Positions 1 through 5,037 of a stretch of 5,037 nucleotides of DNA are shown piece after piece. The notes under the pieces were generated by a model. That model did no database searches. It saw only the letters and a list, made by a program, of their open reading frames with translations, and was not told where the DNA came from. The stretch lies in contig DCDI01000219.1 in assembly GCA_002316345.1 (NCBI GenBank), positions 7,167 to 12,203 of the forward strand, read 5' to 3'. The stretch comes from Phyllobacteriaceae bacterium UBA1059 (GTDB taxonomy: Bacteria; Pseudomonadota; Alphaproteobacteria; Rhizobiales; Rhizobiaceae). Every line of letters starts with the position of its first letter. Position 1 is the first letter of the stretch. The translations under genes and the position numbers were made by a program.

Positions 1-1376
1 AGTTGCAGGAATGGGTAAGGCTGTTTGTAGAGCTCGGGGCAGCCATAGGCAGGATAAACCTCGATCGCCTGAACACCCGGCAATGCCGCGCGCCACTGCT
101 TGAAGTCGTAACTCGGCGCTTGGCTCGCATGCGCCTGAACGCTGTGCAGCAAGGAGCGGATATCGGCAGCTTGGACAACAACGAGGCCGATCAGGAGAAA
201 GGGCGTCCAACGCCGTTGGCTCTCCGCCAATGCTGCCACGGCGAGCGCCATCAACAGCAAGCCGACCGGCCAGAAGAACCGCCCCGAAGCGCGAAAGGTT
301 TCCGTCAGCAATGTCGCAGGATACGGGATTTTATAGCTCAAGAGCTTCCATTCGCCGATCCAGATGCGACTGGACAGCGCGTAGAACACGAAGCCGATGA
401 TGATGCAGGCGAGCGCGGGATGCTCGCGCAGAAAAGCGCCTATGCTTCGCCACGAGATGGCGCCCGCCGCGACGATCGCGATTAGGACGCCGAGGCCGAG
501 ATAGTTGAAGCCTTCATATTGGCCGCCTGTGGCGTCGGGCACGACACAAGCCAGAACGTCACCGCCGCAAAACGGCGCGAGCCCGTTCATGGAATAGATG
601 TCGAACCCGCCGCCGAGGTTAGACGCGTTCCCTAGATAACCCATGACGAAGGCGAGCAGCACGAGGAAGAGGAGGCTCGCCGCCAGACCAAGCAACGGCC
701 TCAACCACATGCGCGTACGCCAGATCCTGTCGACCGTCTCGGCTGCCTGGACCGGCAGGATCATGGCCAGCAGATACGGATGGACGAGCAAGGCTGCACT
801 TGTGGTCATGGTGAAGAGAAGCGTGGCTTTGAAAACAGACCAATCGCGAGCGCGAAAATAGTGACCGAGCGCGAGCAGGATTAGCCAATGCGTGCCGAGC
901 GCAGTATGTTCGATGCGCATCAGATTTGCCGGCCACAGCAGCGCGAACCCGGCCGCGGCGAGGGCGCTGATAGCATCCCGCGCACCGAGGGCGCGTACGA
1001 GGTAAACGGCGGTCAGCGCTTGACCGAACCTCAAGCCGACATGCCAAAGCCCGAGATAATGAAACCCTTCCGGCAGCAGGCCGGCAAAGGGCTTAAAGAC
1101 AAGTGCGGCCAGCGGAATGCTGTCGGTCATGAATATCGGCAAACCTTCCGGTGGCGCGAACCTCTGCGTGAAGAGAAGCGGGAAGCGCCACTCGTCGGCG
1201 GCGAACAACAACCATCCGCTGACATGCTGTGGCGAATCACCTTGATCGAACGAGCCACTTGTGCCGAGCACGAAGGCGACGGGATAAAGGTACGCGACCA
1301 AGGCGAGTGCGAGCAGTGCCGCCAGCCCGTAGGCTGCTGGTGGTCCTAGTCGGACATGAAAGCGTTGCGGCAACAT
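1..1376 (-). CDS. DUF6311-type polytopic membrane protein, C-terminus cut by the window edge
   Basis: The minus-strand frame is open from the ATG at 1376-1374 to the left edge, giving 458 visible residues and no stop. Seen: a short basic N-terminus, a first membrane segment at about residues 13-38, then the soluble-loop motif GDSPQHVSGWLLFAADEW (46-63). DSIPLAALVFKPF (85-97), HYLGLW (106-111), HTALGTHWLILLALG (157-171), HPYLLAMILP (199-208) and YSMNGLAPF (261-269) follow. Further hydrophobic segments lie at about 132-150, 184-202, 226-247, 292-308, 320-336, 366-384 and 392-404. This motif order is what I know of the DUF6311 family of inner-membrane proteins, which has no settled function. The acidic first loop followed by many membrane spans resembles GT-C glycosyltransferases, so sugar or lipid-linked glycan transfer at the envelope is possible, but that is inference. 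The ATG chosen is the only one before the family motifs; the frame stays open upstream to a stop at 1530-1532 but offers only TTG codons. The Shine-Dalgarno is weak (GAGA at about 1390-1393). It is divergent from nrdJ with no evident functional link. Confidence 0.85.
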   Translation of the reverse strand, partial: MLPQRFHVRLGPPAAYGLAALLALALVAYLYPVAFVLGTSGSFDQGDSPQHVSGWLLFAADEWRFPLLFTQRFAPPEGLPIFMTDSIPLAALVFKPFAGLLPEGFHYLGLWHVGLRFGQALTAVYLVRALGARDAISALAAAGFALLWPANLMRIEHTALGTHWLILLALGHYFRARDWSVFKATLLFTMTTSAALLVHPYLLAMILPVQAAETVDRIWRTRMWLRPLLGLAASLLFLVLLAFVMGYLGNASNLGGGFDIYSMNGLAPFCGGDVLACVVPDATGGQYEGFNYLGLGVLIAIVAAGAISWRSIGAFLREHPALACIIIGFVFYALSSRIWIGEWKLLSYKIPYPATLLTETFRASGRFFWPVGLLLMALAVAALAESQRRWTPFLLIGLVVVQAADIRSLLHSVQAHASQAPSYDFKQWRAALPGVQAIEVYPAYGCPELYKQPYPFLQ

Positions 1377-1529
1377 GTGGTTGTAAGTGTCTCGATGAAA
1401 CGCCCAATGGTTGTGTCTCAGCGAGGACGGTTTGGGAAGCCATCGCGGCAAAGGTTTGAGGCCGCTGACTTTTCCCGGCAGCGGCTCGCGGCGCCGTTTT
1501 AACCAAGCCGGATAGATCAAGCGTGCCCG

Positions 1530-1538
1530 TTATCCACA
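1530..1538 (+). promoter_or_regulatory. Perfect DnaA box TTATCCACA
   Basis: The nine bases match the strongest DnaA-binding consensus exactly. The site lies in the divergent intergenic region, about 150 bases upstream of the membrane-protein start and about 510 bases upstream of nrdJ, and 7 bases before an NrdR-like box. In E. coli the nrdAB promoter carries DnaA boxes through which the replication initiator tunes ribonucleotide reductase expression, so a role in nrdJ control is plausible. I found no second clear DnaA box nearby, so this is not an origin cluster. A nine-base match by chance in 5 kb is uncommon but possible. Confidence 0.5.
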
Positions 1539-1545
1539 CTCTTTT

Positions 1546-1561
1546 GATCAATATCTTGTGC
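1546..1561 (+). promoter_or_regulatory. Distal NrdR-like box
   Basis: GATCAATATCTTGTGC matches the palindromic NrdR consensus ACACWATATATWGTGT at 11 of 16 positions, and its core CAATATCTTGTG shares the ATATCTTGT stretch with the stronger box at 1782. NrdR is the zinc-finger/ATP-cone repressor of ribonucleotide reductase genes and usually binds two boxes about three helical turns apart. The segment 30 bases downstream (1576-1591) matches at only 8 of 16 positions and contains the small palindrome AACGAATCGTT, so a paired site is doubtful. It lies about 490 bases from nrdJ, so it could serve an upstream promoter or be a degenerate relic. Confidence 0.4.
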
Positions 1562-1591
1562 CGGCTATTTGCGGGAAACGAATCGTTGACC

Positions 1592-1762
1592 GTGCCCCAG
1601 CAGGGGGTGCTTAATGGCTCATGCGCTCCTGTTGAGAGTGCGGCCGGCCTTGTTTGTCGCTGGCCTCCAGGTCTGAAACCGCTGGATCATCGGGAGCAGT
1701 GCAACAACCGCGCAGAGCGTGGCGGAGGGGCGGTTCGTGTGCCGCAAAGAACCGCCAGCCTC
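1592..1762 (+). other. GC-rich segment able to fold into a rod-like RNA with flanking hairpins; possible ncRNA
   Basis: Pairings traced by eye: a hairpin at 1592-1610 (GTGCCCC with GGGGTGC, loop AGCAG, two wobbles). A nested rod follows: 1623-1628 with 1715-1720, 1638-1643 with 1708-1713, 1650-1654 with 1703-1707, 1658-1662 with 1697-1701, and 1665-1668 with 1693-1696. A hairpin at 1725-1762 (GAGG plus GGCGGTTC with GAACCGCC plus CCTC, two-base bulge AG, 12-base loop) closes the segment. TTGACC at 1586-1591 with CTTAAT at 1610-1615 (spacing 18) could be a weak promoter. No long U-tract follows the last hairpin, so it is not a textbook terminator. A long interrupted helix is the general shape of 6S or SRP RNA, but I cannot match it to either. 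It may be a small RNA, a leader structure, or only GC-rich chance pairing. Confidence 0.25.
1725..1762 (+). repeat. Strong inverted repeat (hairpin) upstream of the NrdR boxes
   Basis: GGCGGTTC at 1729-1736 pairs perfectly with GAACCGCC at 1749-1756 around a 12-base loop. GAGG at 1725-1728 pairs with CCTC at 1759-1762 after a two-base AG bulge, giving 12 base pairs. It is the most stable structure I see in the intergenic region. It ends 20 bases before the main NrdR box, so it could insulate the nrdJ promoter from upstream transcription. The bases after it (TCAAATTTACG) lack a U-run, so intrinsic termination is not assured. Confidence 0.6.
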
Positions 1763-1781
1763 TCAAATTTACGCTTCCGAA

Positions 1782-1797
1782 ACACTATATCTTGTAG
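1782..1797 (+). promoter_or_regulatory. NrdR box 1 of the nrdJ promoter
   Basis: ACACTATATCTTGTAG matches the NrdR consensus ACACWATATATWGTGT at 13 of 16 positions. NrdR represses ribonucleotide reductase genes in response to dATP/ATP status, so this location upstream of nrdJ fits the known regulon. The CTATAT core could double as a -10 element, as expected if the repressor blocks RNA polymerase, but I see no good -35 hexamer 16-18 bases upstream. If transcription starts here, the nrdJ leader is roughly 240 bases long. Confidence 0.8.
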
Positions 1798-1812
1798 ATG
1801 AGTGACATTGCT

Positions 1813-1828
1813 GCACTAGATGCGGCGG
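1813..1828 (+). promoter_or_regulatory. NrdR box 2, degenerate partner
   Basis: GCACTAGATGCGGCGG begins exactly 31 bases after box 1 and keeps the CACTA-AT left half of the motif (9 of 16 consensus positions), while the right half has diverged. Tandem NrdR boxes are typically spaced about three DNA turns apart on the same face of the helix, and this spacing is the main reason to believe the weaker match. Confidence 0.5.
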
Positions 1829-1908
1829 ACGGGGCGGGATAGAAGCCAGCCCACTAGATCGATGAGGTCGCAAGACTCAGGGTCGATCAATCGAGTTTCA
1901 GTAGTGTG

Positions 1909-1927
1909 CGCGGCTGCAAAAGCCGCG
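1909..1927 (+). repeat. Hairpin in the presumed nrdJ leader
   Basis: CGCGGCT (1909-1915) and AGCCGCG (1921-1927) form a perfect 7-bp stem around the loop GCAAA. No U-run follows, so it is not an obvious terminator. It lies downstream of the NrdR boxes and would therefore be in the nrdJ transcript. A second, weaker stem follows at 1941-1957 (ACCGGCA with TGCTGGT, one wobble, loop GGA). I see no cobalamin-riboswitch signature in this leader. Confidence 0.45.
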
Positions 1928-2032
1928 TTGGGTGGGATGGACCGGCAGGATGCTGGTTCGAGATCAAAGGGTGGCCTTCACACGCCGCGGCACCGAGCCG
2001 GGCACGAGGCCCCAGATATAGACGACGACGTC

Positions 2033-2039
2033 GAAGGGA
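2033..2039 (+). promoter_or_regulatory. Ribosome binding site of nrdJ
   Basis: GAAGGGA is a good purine-rich Shine-Dalgarno six bases ahead of the ATG at 2046. It supports this start, which also gives the N-terminus expected for alphaproteobacterial NrdJ. Confidence 0.8.
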
Positions 2040-2045
2040 CGAACC

Positions 2046-5037
2046 ATGCGCATCGCACGGCATTTCACCAAGCCCGGCCAGTCCGCTTATGCGGAGATCG
2101 AGTTCCGCAAGGCGCTTTCGGAAATCAAGAATCCCGACGGTTCGATCGTGTTCCGCCTGGACGACATCGACGTGCCTGCCCAGTTCTCCCAGGTCGCTGC
2201 CGACATTCTGGCGCAGAAATATTTCCGCAAGGCCGGCGTTCCGGCTCGCCTGAAGAAGGTCGAGGAAAACGACGTTCCTTCCTTCTTGTGGCGCTCGGTT
2301 GCCGATCTCGACGCCCTGGCTGAACTGCCGGAAGACGAGCGCTATGGCTCCGAGACCGACGCGCGCCAGGTCTTCGATCGTCTGGCCGGCACCTGGACCT
2401 ATTGGGGCTGGAAGGGCCGCTATTTCGCGTCGGAAGAAGACGCTTCGGCCTTCCGCGACGAACTCGCTTACATGCTCGCCACCCAGCGCGTCGCGCCGAA
2501 CAGCCCGCAGTGGTTCAACACCGGCCTGCATTGGGCCTATGGCATCGATGGTCCGGGGCAGGGCCATTATTACATGGACCCGTTCACAGGTAAGCTGACC
2601 AAGTCGAAGTCCTCCTACGAACACCCTCAGCCGCATGCCTGCTTCATCCAGTCCGTGGGTGACGACCTCGTTAACGAGGGCGGCATCATGGATCTGTGGG
2701 TGCGTGAAGCCCGTCTGTTCAAATACGGTTCGGGCACGGGCTCGAACTTCTCGCATCTGCGCGGCGAAGGCGAGCGTCTGTCGGGCGGCGGCAAGTCGTC
2801 GGGGCTGATGTCCTTCCTCAAGATCGGCGATCGTGCGGCCGGAGCCATCAAGTCGGGCGGCACCACGCGCCGTGCGGCCAAGATGGTCGTGGTCGATGCC
2901 GACCATCCGGATATCGAAGCCTATATCGACTGGAAGGTGAACGAGGAGCAGAAGGTCGCGGCTCTCGTCACCGGCTCCAAGATCGTCAAGCGTCACCTCG
3001 ACGCCATCGTCAAGGCCTGCGTCAACTGCGAAGGTCCGGAAGGCGATTGCTTCGATCCAGCCAAGAACCCCGCGCTCAAGCGCGAGATCAAGGCCGCCAA
3101 GAAGAACGCGGTGCCGGAAAACTACGTCAAGCGCGTGATCCAGATGGCGCGCCAAGGCCAGACCGCGATCGACTTCAAGACCTTCGACACCGACTGGGAC
3201 TCGGAAGCCTACCTCACCGTTTCAGGCCAGAACTCGAACAACTCGGTTTCGCTCAAGGACGACTTCCTGCGCGCAGTCGAAAATGACGGTCAGTGGAACC
3301 TGATCCGCCGTACCGACGGCAAGGTTCACAAGAGCCTGAAGGCGCGCGACCTGTGGGAAAAGATCGGCTACGCCGCCTGGGCGTCGGCTGATCCGGGTCT
3401 GCACTTCAACTCGACGATGAACGACTGGCACACCTCGCCGGCTGCGGGCCCGATCCGCGCCTCGAACCCGTGCTCGGAATACATGTTCCTCGACGACACC
3501 GCCTGCAATCTCGCCTCGATCAACCTGCTGACCTATCGCAACAGCGACGGCACGATCGCGGTTCAGGCCTATGAGCACACTGTACGTTTGTGGACGATGG
3601 TGCTCGAAATCTCCGTCATGATGGCGCAGTTCCCGTCCAAGGAAATCGCCCGTCTGTCCTACGAGTACCGCACGCTGGGCCTCGGCTTCGCCAATATCGG
3701 CGGTTTGCTGATGACTTCCGGCATCCCTTATGACTCGGCGGAAGGCCGCGCGATCTGTGCTTCGCTCACCTCGATCATGACCGGCGTCGCCTATGAGACC
3801 TCGGCCGAGATGGCGCGCGAACTCGGCGCGTTCCCGGATTACGTCCGTAACCGCGAAGCCATGCTGCGCGTCATGCGCAATCATCGCCGCGCCGCTTACG
3901 GCGAGACCACCGGCTATGAGAAGCTGTCGGTGAACCCGGTTCCGCTGGTGGCATCGGACCTCAAGCAGACCGAACTGGCCGAGCGTGCCCGCGATGCCTG
4001 GGACCGCGCCATTGCGCTCGGTGAGTTCCACGGATACCGCAATGCCCAGGCAACGGTTGTCGCGCCCACCGGCACGATCGGCCTCGTCATGGATTGCGAC
4101 ACCACCGGCATCGAGCCCGACTTCGCGCTGGTGAAGTTCAAGAAGCTCGCCGGCGGCGGTTACTTCAAGATCATCAACCGCGCCGTACCGGAAGCCCTGC
4201 GCACCCTCGGCTATTCCGAGAGCCAGATTGCCGAGATCGAGGCCTATGCCGTCGGCCACGGCAACCTGAACCAGGCGCCGGGTGTGAACCCGTCGACGCT
4301 CAAGGCCAAGGGCTTCACCGACGAGAAGATCGCGGCCGTCAATGCCGCGCTCAAGTCGGCCTTCGACATCAAGTTCGTGTTCAACAAGTGGACGCTGGGC
4401 GAAGACTTCTGCAAGGAAGCGCTCGGCTTCACGGACGAGCAGCTCAACGACTTCTCGTTCGAGATGCTGCCGGCCCTCGGCTTCCCGCGCAAGGAGATCG
4501 AAGCCGCCAACGTCCATGTTTGCGGTGCGATGACGCTCGAGGGCGCGCCCTTCCTCAAGGACGAACACCTCGCTGTGTTCGATTGCGCCAATCCCTGCGG
4601 CAAGATCGGCAAGCGTTATCTCAGCGTGGAATCCCACATCCGCATGATGGCGGCTGCCCAGCCGTTCATTTCGGGTGCGATCTCCAAGACGATCAACATG
4701 CCGAACGATGCGACGGTGGACGACGCCAAGAGCGCCTACATGCTGTCGTGGAAACTGGCCCTCAAGGCCAACGCGCTGTACCGCGATGGGTCCAAGCTCA
4801 GCCAGCCGCTCAACGCATCGCTGATCTCGGATGATGAGGACGAGGCGGAAGAGCAGATCGAAGCACTGCTGCAGGCACCTGCCGCTGCCCAGGCAACGCA
4901 GGTCACCGAAAAGATCGTCGAGCGCATCGTCGAGAAGCTGGTACGCGACCGCGAAAAGATGCCGAACCGCCGTCAGGGCTACACCCAGAAGGCGGTCATC
5001 GGCGGCCACAAGGTCTATGTTCACACCGGCGAATATG
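2046..5037 (+). CDS. nrdJ: Class II adenosylcobalamin-dependent ribonucleotide reductase, C-terminus cut by the window edge
   Basis: This enzyme reduces ribonucleotides to deoxyribonucleotides in the cytoplasm, using adenosylcobalamin to make the active thiyl radical, so it works with or without oxygen and needs no separate radical subunit. The visible 997 residues run without a stop. Seen: MRIARHFTKPGQSAYAEIEF start; the family block NSPQWFNTGLHWAYGIDGPG; Cys199 in PHACFIQ; NPCSE with Asn474, Cys476 and Glu478; Cys487 in DTACNLAS; the phosphate-loop motif PTGTIG at 674-679; and FISGAISKTINMP from 874. By family knowledge (Thermotoga NrdJ) Cys476 is the thiyl residue and Cys199/Cys487 the redox pair, and the 11-residue gap between Cys476 and Cys487 is as expected. 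Other cysteines occur at 325, 328, 335, 847 and 851. An acidic linker (929-937) leads to RRQGYTQKAVIGGHKVYVHT, the start of the C-terminal TSCPD-type region. The long rhizobial form has about 1250 residues, so roughly a fifth is missing here. The gene probably has its own promoter under NrdR control. Identification is very secure. Confidence 0.97.
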   Translation, partial: MRIARHFTKPGQSAYAEIEFRKALSEIKNPDGSIVFRLDDIDVPAQFSQVAADILAQKYFRKAGVPARLKKVEENDVPSFLWRSVADLDALAELPEDERYGSETDARQVFDRLAGTWTYWGWKGRYFASEEDASAFRDELAYMLATQRVAPNSPQWFNTGLHWAYGIDGPGQGHYYMDPFTGKLTKSKSSYEHPQPHACFIQSVGDDLVNEGGIMDLWVREARLFKYGSGTGSNFSHLRGEGERLSGGGKSSGLMSFLKIGDRAAGAIKSGGTTRRAAKMVVVDADHPDIEAYIDWKVNEEQKVAALVTGSKIVKRHLDAIVKACVNCEGPEGDCFDPAKNPALKREIKAAKKNAVPENYVKRVIQMARQGQTAIDFKTFDTDWDSEAYLTVSGQNSNNSVSLKDDFLRAVENDGQWNLIRRTDGKVHKSLKARDLWEKIGYAAWASADPGLHFNSTMNDWHTSPAAGPIRASNPCSEYMFLDDTACNLASINLLTYRNSDGTIAVQAYEHTVRLWTMVLEISVMMAQFPSKEIARLSYEYRTLGLGFANIGGLLMTSGIPYDSAEGRAICASLTSIMTGVAYETSAEMARELGAFPDYVRNREAMLRVMRNHRRAAYGETTGYEKLSVNPVPLVASDLKQTELAERARDAWDRAIALGEFHGYRNAQATVVAPTGTIGLVMDCDTTGIEPDFALVKFKKLAGGGYFKIINRAVPEALRTLGYSESQIAEIEAYAVGHGNLNQAPGVNPSTLKAKGFTDEKIAAVNAALKSAFDIKFVFNKWTLGEDFCKEALGFTDEQLNDFSFEMLPALGFPRKEIEAANVHVCGAMTLEGAPFLKDEHLAVFDCANPCGKIGKRYLSVESHIRMMAAAQPFISGAISKTINMPNDATVDDAKSAYMLSWKLALKANALYRDGSKLSQPLNASLISDDEDEAEEQIEALLQAPAAAQATQVTEKIVERIVEKLVRDREKMPNRRQGYTQKAVIGGHKVYVHTGEY

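Noticed and set aside
619..1349. Plus- and minus-strand open frames inside the membrane-protein gene
   Set aside because: They are other-frame shadows. The true minus frame gives a continuous series of membrane segments and DUF6311 motifs, and these do not.
1668..1701. SRP RNA-like words AGGTC and GGGAGCAG
   Set aside because: In bacterial SRP RNA these flank a four-base apical loop at short fixed spacing. Here they are separated by about 18 extra bases, so the domain IV fold is not met.
1523..1801. Plus-strand open frame of 92 codons starting at a GTG in the intergenic region
   Set aside because: No convincing ribosome binding site, no recognisable sequence, and it runs through the hairpin at 1725-1762 and into the NrdR box.
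1952..1966. GGTTCGAGATC resembles a tRNA T-loop
   Set aside because: The flanking five-base arms do not pair, and there is no acceptor stem or anticodon arm at the right distance.
1820..2323. Plus-strand open frame of 167 codons overlapping the nrdJ start
   Set aside because: It is out of frame with nrdJ over its last 278 bases, and its Arg/Gly-rich product is unlike any family I know.
1887..3155. Minus-strand open frame of 422 codons covering the nrdJ 5' half and leader
   Set aside because: The same antisense artefact; it overlaps the nrdJ leader and coding region and shows no family resemblance.
3222..5024. Minus-strand open frame of 600 codons opposite nrdJ
   Set aside because: It is a mirror of nrdJ codon bias in GC-rich DNA. 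The translation is a low-complexity mix rich in Arg, Val, Leu and Asp with no recognisable domain, and the plus strand is certainly coding.

Overview
The window is GC-rich DNA from an alphaproteobacterium, most likely of the Hyphomicrobiales (rhizobial/Brucella-like) group. The evidence is the long form of the B12-dependent class II ribonucleotide reductase, whose sequence closely resembles the Rhizobium-type NrdJ as I remember it, and the alphaproteobacterial style of the NrdR box in front of it. Genus cannot be settled from this sequence. Both protein genes are cut by the window edges. I see no mobile element, CRISPR array, tRNA or rRNA.

Left part (1-1376, minus strand): the first 458 codons of a polytopic membrane protein that I recognise as a DUF6311 family member. 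Its stop codon lies beyond the left edge. Function is unproven; a GT-C-like membrane glycosyltransferase role is only an inference.

Middle (1377-2045): a divergent intergenic region of about 670 bases with no convincing gene but many signals. From left to right it holds a perfect DnaA box (1530-1538), a good NrdR-like box (1546-1561), a GC-rich segment that can fold into a long rod with flanking hairpins (1592-1762), a strong NrdR box with a weaker partner 31 bases downstream (1782-1828), two small hairpins in the presumed nrdJ leader, and a ribosome binding site at 2033-2039.

Right part (2046-5037, plus strand): the first 997 codons of nrdJ, the class II (adenosylcobalamin-dependent) ribonucleotide reductase, with all expected catalytic cysteines up to the window edge. 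Its last roughly 250 residues, including most of the TSCPD region and the C-terminal cysteine arm, lie outside.

The functional picture is a dNTP-synthesis gene under NrdR (nucleotide-sensing) control, possibly with an added input from the replication initiator DnaA. It sits back to back with an unrelated envelope-type membrane protein. The most interesting part is the intergenic region, not the coding sequences.
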